Part shown: one piece after another, positions 8,729 through 17,477 of the stretch
Numbering within the stretch: position 1 is the first letter of the stretch
How the letters are laid out: each line of letters starts with the position of its first letter
NCBI GenBank assembly: GCA_937925335.1
Contig: CALEWY010000006.1
Coordinates: 1 to 60,520, forward strand
Length of the DNA stretch: 60,520 bases
Source: an uncultured Acidimicrobiales bacterium
GTDB lineage: Bacteria; Actinomycetota; Acidimicrobiia; Acidimicrobiales; SZUA-35
Direction of reading: 5' to 3'
Made by a program: the position numbers and the translations under genes
The notes under the pieces: model-generated
What the model was told of the DNA's origin: nothing
Databases searched by the model: none
The model's input: the letters and a program-made list of their open reading frames with translations, nothing else

Positions 8729-9628
8729 ATGGCTGACCTCCTCCGCGCTCGCCCGTCCGGTCCATCAGCGCTCCGCTCGCTCATCAACGACGCGATGGGA
8801 AGCAAGGCTCCGCTCGTTCTCCCAGGTTGTTACGACGCGCTCGGCGCTCGGCTCATCGAGCAGGCTGGGTTCGACGGCGTCTATATGACCGGCTTCGGGA
8901 CGACGGCCTCGCTCTTGGGCCGGCCCGACGTTGGCCTCCTCGGCCTGAGCGAGATGGTCGACAACGCCCGACGCATCGCTGGTGCAACCGACCTGCCCGT
9001 GCTGGCCGACGCTGACACTGGCTATGGCAACCAGATCAACGTGATCCGAACCGTGCAGGAGTACGAGCGTGCCGGCATCGCTGGCATCCATATCGAGGAT
9101 CAGATCCTGCCGAAGAAGTGCGGCCACATGGAGAACAAGGAAGTTGTCGACCCCGAGGTGATGTGGGGCAAGGTTCGGGCTGCCACCGAGGCCCGCGTCG
9201 ATTCCGACTTCGTGATCATCGCTCGCACAGACGCTCGAGCACCCCACGGCTTGGAGGAAGCGATCGAGCGGGCTCGAGGCTGCCTGGACGCCGGTGCCGA
9301 TGTCCTGTTCGTCGAGGCACTGCAGGGCCAGGATGAAATCGAGGAGGTGGCGAAGGAGTTCAAGGGAACACCGCTGCTCTTCAACTGGGCTGAAGGTGGC
9401 AAGACACCGCCACTGACCTACGACGAGATCGCCGCGCTTGGCTTCGCCATGATCATCATGCCGATCGGCACGCTGCTCGCAGCAGCAGAAGCGATGCAGT
9501 ACTTCCTCGGAAAGTTGAAGGCGGACGGAACACCCGCTGGCTTCATCGATGACCTGATGGGCTTCGATGAGTTCACGAACACGATCGGATTGCCGGAGAT
9601 CGGCGAACTCGAGCAGCGTTTCTCTTGA
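8729..9628 (+). CDS. Isocitrate lyase/PEP mutase superfamily enzyme (methylisocitrate lyase- or oxaloacetate hydrolase-like)
   Basis: A 299-residue (beta/alpha)8 enzyme. The metal-binding segment LADADTGYG, the E of IHIEDQ, and the gating-loop signature PKKCGHM are all present, so the catalytic Cys of the lyase branch is kept (phosphonate mutases differ there). FVIIARTDAR and FNWAEGGKTPPL are further family marks. Substrates in this group are 2-methylisocitrate, oxaloacetate or dimethylmalate-type acids, and the sequence alone does not decide. It is transcribed divergently from the isochorismatase-fold gene across only 39 bp and overlaps the HAD gene downstream by 4 bp (TTGA), so the two are probably co-translated. 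Confidence 0.83.
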   Translation: MADLLRARPSGPSALRSLINDAMGSKAPLVLPGCYDALGARLIEQAGFDGVYMTGFGTTASLLGRPDVGLLGLSEMVDNARRIAGATDLPVLADADTGYGNQINVIRTVQEYERAGIAGIHIEDQILPKKCGHMENKEVVDPEVMWGKVRAATEARVDSDFVIIARTDARAPHGLEEAIERARGCLDAGADVLFVEALQGQDEIEEVAKEFKGTPLLFNWAEGGKTPPLTYDEIAALGFAMIIMPIGTLLAAAEAMQYFLGKLKADGTPAGFIDDLMGFDEFTNTIGLPEIGELEQRFS

Positions 9629-10404
9629 ACCGGACCAACCTTTGGGTACTCGATCTCGACGGTGTGATCTGGATGGGTTCGGAACCGATCGCGGGGTCTG
9701 CTGAGGCGGTTGCGAAGCTGCGCGACGCCGGCGCCACCGTGGTGTTCGCGACGAACAACTCGTTTTCAACCGAAGCCCAGCAAGTCGAGAAGCTCGGCTC
9801 GTTCGGGATCGACGCTGTCGATTCGGTCGTGTCTTCCGCAATGGCGGGCGCGTCGCTCGTGCACGAGGGAGAGCGCGTCTTCGTGTTTGGTGGGCCGGGG
9901 GTCGTCGAGGCGGTCGCGGCACGAGGCGCGATCATCGTCGATGGATTCGTGGTCGGCGATGAGCCGCCCGACGCCGTCCTTGTCGGACTCGACTGGGATT
10001 TGAGCTACGACCGACTGCGGGCAGCGGTGCAGGCAATCCATGCCGGCGCCCGCTTCATCGCGACCAACACCGATTCGACCTACCCCACCGAGGTGGGTCT
10101 CTATCCCGGCGCCGGCTCGATCGTTGCGGCGGTCGAGCGGTCGACGGGAATCTCGCCAACCGTCGCCGGGAAGCCCGACCAGCCAATGGCCGATCTCATT
10201 CGTGACCGGTTTGGCACCGATGGTGTGATGGTTGGCGATCGGGCCGACACCGATGGCGCGTTTGCTCGAACACTTGGCTTCGAATTCGCCCTCGTGTTTA
10301 GCGGCGTCCTCTCCGAATCGGATCTTCCGACCGACCCGATGCCGGATCGCACCGCTGTTGATCTGCGTTCACTCGTGAAGGAGTCGCTGGCGAACGGCAT
10401 GTGA
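9625..10404 (+). CDS. HAD-IIA family phosphatase (glycerol-3-phosphate phosphatase-like)
   Basis: A 259-residue HAD hydrolase. Motif I is LDLDGVIWMG near the N-terminus, motif II is FATNNS, and the final motif is MVGDRADTDGAFA, preceded by a conserved KPDQPMADL. The cap insertion between motifs II and III makes it type IIA (NagD-like). In mycobacteria the gene in this place ahead of tlyA (Rv1692) is a glycerol-3-phosphate phosphatase that recycles phospholipid head groups; the same role is inferred here from synteny. The start codon is TTG, overlapping the stop of the upstream gene. Confidence 0.82.
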   Translation: MNRTNLWVLDLDGVIWMGSEPIAGSAEAVAKLRDAGATVVFATNNSFSTEAQQVEKLGSFGIDAVDSVVSSAMAGASLVHEGERVFVFGGPGVVEAVAARGAIIVDGFVVGDEPPDAVLVGLDWDLSYDRLRAAVQAIHAGARFIATNTDSTYPTEVGLYPGAGSIVAAVERSTGISPTVAGKPDQPMADLIRDRFGTDGVMVGDRADTDGAFARTLGFEFALVFSGVLSESDLPTDPMPDRTAVDLRSLVKESLANGM

Positions 10405-10436
10405 CGAACTTCACGAGAGTTTGCACTTGCTAACTA

Positions 10437-10465
10437 TTGCAAGCACAAGCGACGTTCCTTATGGT
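10437..10465 (+). promoter_or_regulatory. Promoter TTGCAA-N17-TATGGT
   Basis: A -35-like TTGCAA (10437-10442) and -10-like TATGGT (10460-10465) are 17 bp apart. The -10 ends 7 nt before the ATG at 10473. An inverted repeat CTTGC-N8-GCAAG (about 10426-10443) overlaps the -35 and could be an operator. Confidence 0.55.
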
Positions 10466-10472
10466 GAAACCC

Positions 10473-10913
10473 ATGATCACCGCATCGACGCTCAACAAGT
10501 TCGCCGACCAGGCCACCGACACCATCGAAGACGCCTTCGGCACTGCCCGCACCCAAATCGAAGGCGCCGCCAAGACCGCCGAGAAGCTCTCTTCCGAGTT
10601 CTTCAAGCAGCTCGAGGCCCAGTTCGCCCCGGTTGTGAACCTCATCGACGCTCAGACCGAGCCCGTCCGCACCTTCGTCGAGCCGGTCACCGACCGTGTC
10701 GAGAACGTCGTTCGTGACGCCGTCGACGTCGCCACCGGCCTCGCCCCCGTCACCCGCCGTGAGATGGAAGCCCTCGAGGCCCGTGTCATCGCTGCTGAGA
10801 AGGCTGCGAAGGCTCCCGCCAAGAAGGCTGCCGCTCGCAAGAAGCCAGCCGCCAAGAAGGCCACCGCCAAGAAGAGCACCGCCAAGAAGGCAACGGCCAA
10901 GAAGGCCAGCTGA
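10473..10913 (+). CDS. HBHA/phasin-like helical protein with Lys/Ala-rich tail
   Basis: A 146-residue protein with two parts. Residues 1-~110 are amphipathic helix rich in Ala, Glu and Val (FADQATDTIEDAFGTART, FVEPVTDRVENVV) and resemble phasins and the coiled-coil part of mycobacterial HBHA. The last ~35 residues are repeats of (A/T)AKK, a strongly basic tail like that of HBHA or histone H1. Such tails bind DNA, heparan sulfate or polyanionic granules. There is no signal peptide. It could coat storage granules, act as a nucleoid protein or lie at the surface. Start at 10473 was chosen from the promoter; 10461 is also possible. A strong terminator follows. Confidence 0.75.
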   Translation: MITASTLNKFADQATDTIEDAFGTARTQIEGAAKTAEKLSSEFFKQLEAQFAPVVNLIDAQTEPVRTFVEPVTDRVENVVRDAVDVATGLAPVTRREMEALEARVIAAEKAAKAPAKKAAARKKPAAKKATAKKSTAKKATAKKAS

Positions 10914-11028
10914 ACCTGATCGAGCCTCAACGGCTCGCAGCGATCCAACCCCCGGAACTCGCACAGCACCTCGGCTCCAGTAGATCGGCAACGCAGCACG
11001 TCTACTGACTGAGGAACTCGTTCACTGA

Positions 11029-11066
11029 GACCGCCCGCCTCATCCGAGGTGGGCGGTCCTCGTTTT
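11029..11066 (+). terminator. Intrinsic terminator after the Lys/Ala-rich protein gene
   Basis: A 13-bp stem (GACCGCCCGCCTC / GAGGTGGGCGGTC, one G-T wobble) with an ATCC loop is followed by CTCGTTTT. It separates this gene from the tlyA operon. Confidence 0.88.
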
Positions 11067-11078
11067 GTTGCGACTGGA

Positions 11079-11084
11079 TATCGT
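11079..11084 (+). promoter_or_regulatory. -10 box TATCGT of tlyA operon
   Basis: TATCGT ends 7 nt before the ATG at 11092 and starts right after the upstream terminator. It predicts a leaderless tlyA-nadK-recN transcript. Confidence 0.5.
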
Positions 11085-11091
11085 TCGGGCG

Positions 11092-11859
11092 ATGGCGCAG
11101 CGCCGACGACTCGATGCGGAGCTGGTCCGCCGCAAGCTGGTGCCGAGCCGCGAGGCGGCTCGGCGTGAAATCGAGGCCGGCAACGTCACCGTTGGTGGTG
11201 CACCAGCCGACAAGCCCGCTCGGCTGGTCCTTCCCGGCGATGCAGTCAAGCTGCTCGGCCCAAAGCCAAAGTTCGTCAGTCGCGCCGGCGGGAAGCTGGA
11301 AGCCGCGCTCGATCACTTCGAGGTTGATCCAGCAGGTTTGACCGTGCTCGACGCTGGCTCATCCACCGGTGGATTCACCGATTGTTTGCTGCAGCGAAAG
11401 GCGGCGATGGTGCATGCCGTCGATGTGGGAACCAATCAACTGCACGAACGGCTTCGTCGAAGCAATCGAGTCGAGGTTCGTGAACAGACCGACGTGCGAA
11501 CGATTTCGGCCGACGATCTTGGTGGGCCCGTCGATCTGGTCGTTGGTGATCTGTCGTTCATCTCGCTGAAGTTGGTGCTGCCCGCGCTCGTCGCCGCGGC
11601 GAAACCCGGCGTGTCGATGCTGCTGTTGATCAAGCCCCAGTTCGAGGCCGGCCGCCAAGAAGCATCGAAAGGTCGCGGTGTGATCAGTGACCCGGCAATA
11701 TGGAAGCGGGTGATTGCTGAGGTTGAAGAAACGGCAATGTCACTCGGAGCTGACATGCTGGGGGTTATGGAGTCTCCGGTAACCGGGGCATCGGGCAACG
11801 TCGAGTTCGTCGGCCACTTTCGGGTGGGCGAAGCGATCGTGGAGCGCGAGGTCTCGTGA
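11092..11859 (+). CDS. tlyA: TlyA family 2'-O-methyltransferase / hemolysin-like protein
   Basis: A 255-residue protein. Residues ~1-60 form an S4-type RNA-binding domain (RRRLDAELVRRKLVPSREAA, GNVTVGG), followed by a Rossmann methyltransferase with the SAM motif VLDAGSSTGGFTDCLL and the acidic motif VDLVVGDLSFISL. TlyA methylates ribose 2'-OH of 16S and 23S rRNA cytidines in mycobacteria and affects capreomycin sensitivity. It is first in a tight operon: its stop overlaps the nadK start by 4 bases. The start was chosen at ATG 11092 because of the -10 box just upstream. Confidence 0.93.
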   Translation: MAQRRRLDAELVRRKLVPSREAARREIEAGNVTVGGAPADKPARLVLPGDAVKLLGPKPKFVSRAGGKLEAALDHFEVDPAGLTVLDAGSSTGGFTDCLLQRKAAMVHAVDVGTNQLHERLRRSNRVEVREQTDVRTISADDLGGPVDLVVGDLSFISLKLVLPALVAAAKPGVSMLLLIKPQFEAGRQEASKGRGVISDPAIWKRVIAEVEETAMSLGADMLGVMESPVTGASGNVEFVGHFRVGEAIVEREVS

Positions 11860-12713
11860 CGATTGCGATGGGGCTGGTTTTGCACCAGCATCGAAGCGAG
11901 GTCATCGACCTTGCCCGCCAGGCGCTTGCGTGGTGTGAGCAGTGCGACATCGTCGGCTCACTCCCGCCGACCGATGCCGAACTCGTCGGCCGTCCCGACC
12001 TCGCCGTTGCCGAAGCGGAGTTTGGGCCCGGTCTCGATCTGTGTCTGAGCCTCGGTGGAGACGGCACGATGCTGCGAACCACGCACCTCGTGGTCCGCCA
12101 CGGTGTGCCAATTCTCGGCGTGAACGCCGGCCACCTCGGCTACCTCACATCTGTCGATCCGAGTGATCTTGGCGGCGCACTCGACGCCTGGAAGGCCGGC
12201 TCGCTCGAGATCGAAGAGCGGATGTTGCTCGAGATCGAAGTCAGTTCGAGCTCTGCCGACGTCTCGAAGGCCCTCGCGCTCAATGAAGTCGTGGTCGAAC
12301 GAGCTGAGGTCGGCCACTCCGTCTCCGTCGCAGCCGCCATCGGTGGCAAACACTTCACTCGTTACCTTGCTGATGGGCTCATCGTGGCAACGCCCACGGG
12401 GTCCACCGCCTACTCGCTTTCCGCCGGGGGGCCGATCGTCGAGCCGAACTTTGATGCGCTCGTGATGACCCCGGTCGCCGCACACATGGTGTTCAACCGC
12501 TCGATGATCCTGGCGCCGTCGACCGAGGTCGAGCTCACAATCGATGGTTATCGCGCCGGCGCCGTGTCGGTCGATGGCCGCCGCCTGGCAACAGTCGAGC
12601 CGGGTGATTCGGTCGTGTGCGGTGCTGCCAAAGAACGAGCGCGCTTCGTGGTGCGTGGAGATCGCGACTTTCACACTGTCCTCAAGGACAAGTTCGGCTT
12701 GGAGGATCGCTGA
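11856..12713 (+). CDS. nadK: NAD kinase
   Basis: A 285-residue ATP-NAD kinase that makes NADP. It has the diagnostic GGDGTMLR motif (about residues 65-72) and the second NAD-binding stretch NAGHLGYL, followed by the conserved ALNEVVV and PTGSTAYSLSAGGPIV segments of the C-terminal beta domain. GTG start overlapping the tlyA stop; its own stop shares one base with the recN start. The tlyA-nadK-recN order is conserved in actinobacteria. Confidence 0.96.
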   Translation: MTIAMGLVLHQHRSEVIDLARQALAWCEQCDIVGSLPPTDAELVGRPDLAVAEAEFGPGLDLCLSLGGDGTMLRTTHLVVRHGVPILGVNAGHLGYLTSVDPSDLGGALDAWKAGSLEIEERMLLEIEVSSSSADVSKALALNEVVVERAEVGHSVSVAAAIGGKHFTRYLADGLIVATPTGSTAYSLSAGGPIVEPNFDALVMTPVAAHMVFNRSMILAPSTEVELTIDGYRAGAVSVDGRRLATVEPGDSVVCGAAKERARFVVRGDRDFHTVLKDKFGLEDR

Positions 12714-14314
12714 TGTTGACCGAGCTCGCTGTTTCAAACCTCGGCGTGATCGGGCAGGTCACGCTTCGGTTGCCGACCGGACTCATTGCGCTGACCGGTG
12801 AAACCGGAGCGGGTAAGACGCTGCTGGTGGATGCGATCAACCTCTTGATGGGTGGCCGAGCGGATCCCGGCCTTGTGAAACCTGGGGCTGACGAAGCAAC
12901 CGTGCACGGCCGCTTCGAACTCGATGGCGAGGAATACGTCCTGAGTCGGGTCATCCCTGCTGACGGACGATCACGGGCCTACATCAACGATCGCCCGGCG
13001 ACCGCCTCCGGCCTCGCTGACTTGGGTGAGCAGCTGGTCGATCTTCATGGCCAGCACTCTCATCAGTCATTGCTCGGCGTGTCGGCGCAACGTGATGCTC
13101 TCGACCGCTTCGGCGATGTCGATCTCAGCCGGTTGAATGCCGCAAAGGCGAGGGTTGCCGAGCTCGAAGCCGCGCTCGCTGAGCTTGGCGGGGATGAGCG
13201 AACTCGGGCCAGAGAGCTCGACTTGTTGCGCTACCAGGTGCGTGAGCTCGACGCTGCGGCGATCGAGTCGTCCGATGAGGATCAGCAACTCGAGCAGACC
13301 GAAGAACTTCTGGCGAACGCGCTCGATCATCAGCAGGCATCGGGCACAGCGCTCGAGGACCTGACCGGAGAGAACGGTGTCCGTGACCAACTGGCACGAA
13401 CGCTGGCCACGTTGGAGACCCTGCGCCCGTATGAAGGCGAAGCGAAGCGGCTGCGTGATCTCCTGGCCGAGATCGAAGACTGTGCCGACTCGATCCGCTC
13501 GGTTGGTGATTCGATCGAACCCGACCCTCAAGCGCTCGAAGTCGTGCAGACCCGCCGCCACCTGCTGCATCAGCTCTGCCGAAAGTATGGCGACGATCTC
13601 AAAGAGGTGATGGCTGAGCATGCATCGCTGAGCGATCGTCTCGCCGAACTCGAAGAACACGATGTGCGAGCCGCACGCCTCGATGGCGATCGGGCCGACG
13701 CAGCAGCCGAGCTTGCGGCCGCCCAATCCGATGTGCTCAGCGCCCGCGAGGCGGTGTGCCCTCCGTTGGCGGCGGCAACCGAGGAGTGGTTGCACGAGCT
13801 TGCGATGCCCAAGGCCCGAGTCGGAATCGACGTCGGCGGGCTCGATGGCTCGGAAGTGGTTTTCAAACTCGCGGCGAACCCTGGCTCGCCGCTTCAGCCG
13901 CTCGCCAAGGTCGCCTCCGGCGGCGAGCTTGCACGAACGATGCTTGCGGTGCGCAGCGTGCTCTCCCAAGCGCCGCCGATTCTCGTGTTTGACGAGGTCG
14001 ATGCTGGCATCGGCGGTGAGGCAGGCTTCGCTGTGGGTCGCGCCCTCGCAGCGCTCGGCGATCGCCACCAAGTGCTTGTCGTGACCCACCTGCCTCAGGT
14101 CGCCGCTTTCGCCGACGCCCATGTGCAGGTTCGAAAGCGTCAAGACGACCTGGAGACCGTGTCAGACCTCGTGATGCTCGACCGCAAGGATCGAGTGACC
14201 GAACTCGCCAGGATGCTGAGTGGGCAGCCCGACTCGAAGACGGCACGCAAACACGCGAAAGAACTCATGGCAGAAGCGGATCAGCAGCGCTCGCCAGAGC
14301 AAGCAAAGAACTGA
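12713..14314 (+). CDS. recN: DNA repair protein RecN
   Basis: A 533-residue SMC-like ATPase acting in double-strand break repair. Walker A GETGAGKT lies at residues 29-36. The central part (about 150-380) is a helical coiled coil with a Glu/Arg/Leu pattern. The ABC signature (VASGGELART) and Walker B (ILVFDEVDAGIGG) are near the C-terminus, followed by the H-loop VVTHLPQ. Length is normal for RecN. The start ATG overlaps the nadK stop by one base, so the genes are translationally coupled. Confidence 0.96.
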   Translation: MLTELAVSNLGVIGQVTLRLPTGLIALTGETGAGKTLLVDAINLLMGGRADPGLVKPGADEATVHGRFELDGEEYVLSRVIPADGRSRAYINDRPATASGLADLGEQLVDLHGQHSHQSLLGVSAQRDALDRFGDVDLSRLNAAKARVAELEAALAELGGDERTRARELDLLRYQVRELDAAAIESSDEDQQLEQTEELLANALDHQQASGTALEDLTGENGVRDQLARTLATLETLRPYEGEAKRLRDLLAEIEDCADSIRSVGDSIEPDPQALEVVQTRRHLLHQLCRKYGDDLKEVMAEHASLSDRLAELEEHDVRAARLDGDRADAAAELAAAQSDVLSAREAVCPPLAAATEEWLHELAMPKARVGIDVGGLDGSEVVFKLAANPGSPLQPLAKVASGGELARTMLAVRSVLSQAPPILVFDEVDAGIGGEAGFAVGRALAALGDRHQVLVVTHLPQVAAFADAHVQVRKRQDDLETVSDLVMLDRKDRVTELARMLSGQPDSKTARKHAKELMAEADQQRSPEQAKN

Positions 14315-14321
14315 GCACTCG

Positions 14322-14933
14322 ATGACGCGCCTTCTTCTCATCCGGCACGGCGAAACCGAATGGGCATCGATCGGCAAGCACACCGGACATACCGACGTTC
14401 CACTGACCGATCGAGGTCGTGATGAGGCAAGGGCGGCAGCCGACACGTTGTCCGAATGGCAGATCGATCGTGTGTATTCAAGCCCGCTGCGCCGCGCTGC
14501 TGAGACAGCGGAGATCGTCAACCTTCCGCACGGGATCGTGTTCGACGACGACCTCATGGAATGGGACTACGGCGAGTACGAAGGTGTGAAGACCGCAGAC
14601 ATGCGGGCCACGGTCGATCCACTGTGGTCGATTTGGAACGCACCGATGGCGGAGGGGGAAACCATCGACGCTGTTGGGGCACGAGTCGATCGGGCGATCG
14701 AACGTATCGTTCACGACGCGGCCGATAGCGAAGACGAGACGACCGCTGCGGTTTTCGCGCACGGCCATTACCTCGCGATTTTCATCGCCCGCTGGTGCGG
14801 CTTTGCTCCGGTCGAGGGCAAACGCTTCAAGCTGAAGACCGCCACTGTCAGCATGCTCGACACCTACCGCGAGGACCGAGTGATCCGGGTGATCAATCAC
14901 CGCTGTGGGGCAGTGCTCAGCGATCCTCGTTAG
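14322..14933 (+). CDS. Histidine phosphatase superfamily protein (phosphoglycerate mutase-like)
   Basis: A 203-residue protein with the catalytic LLIRHGETEW motif at the N-terminus, SSPLRRAAETAE (second active-site Arg), and AVFAHGHYLAIF carrying the second catalytic His. The GHTDVPLTDRG stretch is typical of the cobC/GpmB-like branch. It probably dephosphorylates a small metabolite, but which one cannot be told. It starts 7 nt after recN and is likely in that operon; its last 17 bases overlap the convergent GGDEF-EAL gene. Confidence 0.88.
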   Translation: MTRLLLIRHGETEWASIGKHTGHTDVPLTDRGRDEARAAADTLSEWQIDRVYSSPLRRAAETAEIVNLPHGIVFDDDLMEWDYGEYEGVKTADMRATVDPLWSIWNAPMAEGETIDAVGARVDRAIERIVHDAADSEDETTAAVFAHGHYLAIFIARWCGFAPVEGKRFKLKTATVSMLDTYREDRVIRVINHRCGAVLSDPR

Positions 14934-17424
14934 CGGATTCGGGCACCTTGGCCGCCACGGTCCTCGCCCAGTCGGCGAGGCATTCGTCGAGCGGCAGTGC
15001 CGGAGCGAAGTGCCAGCCCTGAATGGTCTGAAAGCCGAGCAACCTGGCTTGCTCGAGTTGTGCTTCGGTTTCGACACCCTCAGCAACGAGCCCAAGCCCG
15101 AGGTTGCGAGCGAGCGTTGCGATGGCTTCGGCGATTGCTCGTTCGCTGTCGTCGCTTGCGAGCTTTGACACAAAGCTCCGATCGACCTTCACGATCGAGA
15201 TTGGAAGGTCTCGAAGGTGGGCGAGCGATGAATAGCCGGTTCCAAAGTCGTCCAACGCGAGTTCGTAGCCCAGTTCGGCGAGTGCACTGAGCGTTGCGTT
15301 GGTGTGGGGGCCGGACGTGAAGGCTGCGGTCTCGGTCAGTTCGATGCAGAGCTGGTCTGGTCGCACACCGAGCGATTCGGTCGTGGTCGTGATGAATTCG
15401 ACGAAGTCGGCTCGGCTCAGGCTGACGGGGGAGAAGTTGCAGGCGATCCTCGGCGAGGCTGTCGGGTCAATCTTGACGAGCTCGAGGATGGCCTGGCACG
15501 AGATCTCGAACGCCTGTTGATCGAGCTCCCACATCAGTCCCGAGTTGGCGATCGCATCGAGGAAGGTTGATGGTGAGATCAACGTGCCGTCACCGGGGTC
15601 GATGCGAGCCAGTGCTTCGTATTCCTTCGTCAGCTCTGTCGTCGCATCGACGAGTGGCTGGAAGTGCATCTGAATACGCCGGTTGTCGAGGGCGTTTCGC
15701 AGGAACCGCCGCTGCGCATGCTCAACATCGACGGCTTCGGCCAGCGCGTGCTCGAACGCAACGACACGATTTCGGCCCGCTTCTTTCGCAGCATGGAGAG
15801 CAATGTCGGCGCACCGGAGGAGGTGGTCGCCATCGACCGGCCCATCGCCGGAGACGGCGACGCCGGCCGACGCGGTCAGATCGAAACGCTCGGAGCCGAT
15901 GAGGTAGGGGCGTGAGAGTTCGGCTCGGCACCGCTCCGCCGTTGCGATCGCTTCGGCCATATCGGTGACGTTGTCGAGCACGGCGACAAATTCGTCACCA
16001 CCCTGCCTGGCGAGAAGATCACCATCGCGAAGCTCGCTGGCCAGTCGTTCGGCCGCAACCCGGATGAGTTGGTCGCCGATGCGATGGCCGTGGTTGTCGT
16101 TCACGAACTTGAAGCCGTCGAGGTCGATGAAGCAGGCCCCGACGTGCTGGTCGCTTGTGCTCTGTTCGAGGTTTCGCAGTCGCTGGTCGAGTTGTCGGCG
16201 ATTGGCGAAACCGGTCAACGGGTCCTGAAGGGCCTGTGTGCGCAGCTTCTCAGCCGCTCGGTGTTCCTCGGTGACGTCGGAGAAGACGATGACATACCCG
16301 GCGTCATCCCCGTCAGCATCGGCGATGGCTTGCGTGAGACAGCTGACGAACGACACGGTTGAGAACCGGTTGAGGAGACACAGCGTTGCCTGGTTGGAAG
16401 TCTTCAGCGGGTCGTGCGGATCGCCTGTCACGGTCGTCAGCACGAAGTCGTCGAGCGAGAGTTGTGCTGGGGTGCGCCCATCATCAATCCCGAACATGTC
16501 TCTGGCGATCGTGTTCACGAGCGTGACCGCCCCGAAACGGTCGGTGGCGACGAGGCCATCGCGCAGACTGCCGACAATGCCCTGGGCGAGTCGTCGGGTG
16601 CGGTCGATTTCGGCATCACGCTCTTCGTCGTGATGCGCATCGCGCACGTTGAGCACGAAGCCCCCGATGAGCGGATCGGTGCTGAGGTCGGTGCCGGTGA
16701 CATCGACCGGGTTGTAGGTGCCGTCGCCGCTCCGGAGCCGAACGGGCACCTTCGTGATCGCAAGGCCTTGAGCCAACGTTGCGACGGCGTCGAAGGCTCC
16801 CTCGAGATCGTCGGGATGGAGCAGGTTGGCGGCGCTCATGCCGATTACTTCGCTCGGGCTCAACGCAAGGAGCGAGACCATGGCGGCGCTTGCCCATTTC
16901 ACGTTGAGATCACCGTCGAGGACGATGACCGCATCGCGTTGGCCCTGCACGAGCCGATGGAAGAAGTCGCCATCCTCCTGCCCGGCGATCAACTCGGCCC
17001 GAAGCACTCGGCCGAGGGCCATCAGGCCGTCGAGTTGGTCGTCGTTCGGAATTGACCGTTCGTGTTCAAGGACGACGGTGAGCGCGGCAACCGGATATCC
17101 GGAGGTGTCGAGAATCGGTATTGAAACCGAACCCTCGAAGATGCTCGCCTCGGGTGCGTGCCCTGCACCAGCGCCCAGGCTCGCCTGGGTTGCGATCAAC
17201 CGTTCGGTTGCATGCATCTTTCTCGGGAGCATCACGTTTGCTGGGGAGACGGAGGCGGCGACGAAGACTCGGTCGTCTTCGAGCACCACAACCTCGGCGT
17301 CGCGGCCCGTAAATCCGGACGCGGCCCGCGCACATTCGAGTGCGATTGGGTTCCGGCCCAGGATCCGTCGGACTTTGTCCGATGAGATGTCAGGCACGGC
17401 GCTGATGTGTGAGCCGCCTTCCAC
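14917..17424 (-). CDS. GAF-PAS-PAS-GGDEF-EAL cyclic-di-GMP protein
   Basis: An 835-residue soluble signalling protein. The N-terminal ~155 residues look like a GAF sensor, followed by two PAS domains (about 160-285 and 290-410), a GGDEF domain (LARQGGDEF with RDGD inhibitory site five residues upstream) and an EAL domain with intact YEALARI, ELTE, DDFGTGYSSLAHL, KVDRSF and EGVET. Both catalytic cores look complete, so it may make and break c-di-GMP under sensor control. No transmembrane segment is seen. The start appears to be GTG and is not certain. Confidence 0.88.
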   Translation of the reverse strand: MEGGSHISAVPDISSDKVRRILGRNPIALECARAASGFTGRDAEVVVLEDDRVFVAASVSPANVMLPRKMHATERLIATQASLGAGAGHAPEASIFEGSVSIPILDTSGYPVAALTVVLEHERSIPNDDQLDGLMALGRVLRAELIAGQEDGDFFHRLVQGQRDAVIVLDGDLNVKWASAAMVSLLALSPSEVIGMSAANLLHPDDLEGAFDAVATLAQGLAITKVPVRLRSGDGTYNPVDVTGTDLSTDPLIGGFVLNVRDAHHDEERDAEIDRTRRLAQGIVGSLRDGLVATDRFGAVTLVNTIARDMFGIDDGRTPAQLSLDDFVLTTVTGDPHDPLKTSNQATLCLLNRFSTVSFVSCLTQAIADADGDDAGYVIVFSDVTEEHRAAEKLRTQALQDPLTGFANRRQLDQRLRNLEQSTSDQHVGACFIDLDGFKFVNDNHGHRIGDQLIRVAAERLASELRDGDLLARQGGDEFVAVLDNVTDMAEAIATAERCRAELSRPYLIGSERFDLTASAGVAVSGDGPVDGDHLLRCADIALHAAKEAGRNRVVAFEHALAEAVDVEHAQRRFLRNALDNRRIQMHFQPLVDATTELTKEYEALARIDPGDGTLISPSTFLDAIANSGLMWELDQQAFEISCQAILELVKIDPTASPRIACNFSPVSLSRADFVEFITTTTESLGVRPDQLCIELTETAAFTSGPHTNATLSALAELGYELALDDFGTGYSSLAHLRDLPISIVKVDRSFVSKLASDDSERAIAEAIATLARNLGLGLVAEGVETEAQLEQARLLGFQTIQGWHFAPALPLDECLADWARTVAAKVPESANEDR

Positions 17425-17477
17425 CCTCTTCGCATCGGCGCAAAGGAGAAGGTGCTTGACCTTCGAATCGGGATATC

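Noticed and set aside
8765-9922. 385-codon minus-strand frame across the ICL-fold and HAD genes
   Set aside because: Arg/Ser-rich composition without motifs, opposite two genes with clear catalytic motifs.
13067-14143. 358-codon minus-strand frame opposite recN
   Set aside because: recN is full length with Walker motifs; the opposite frame has no domain and no promoter.
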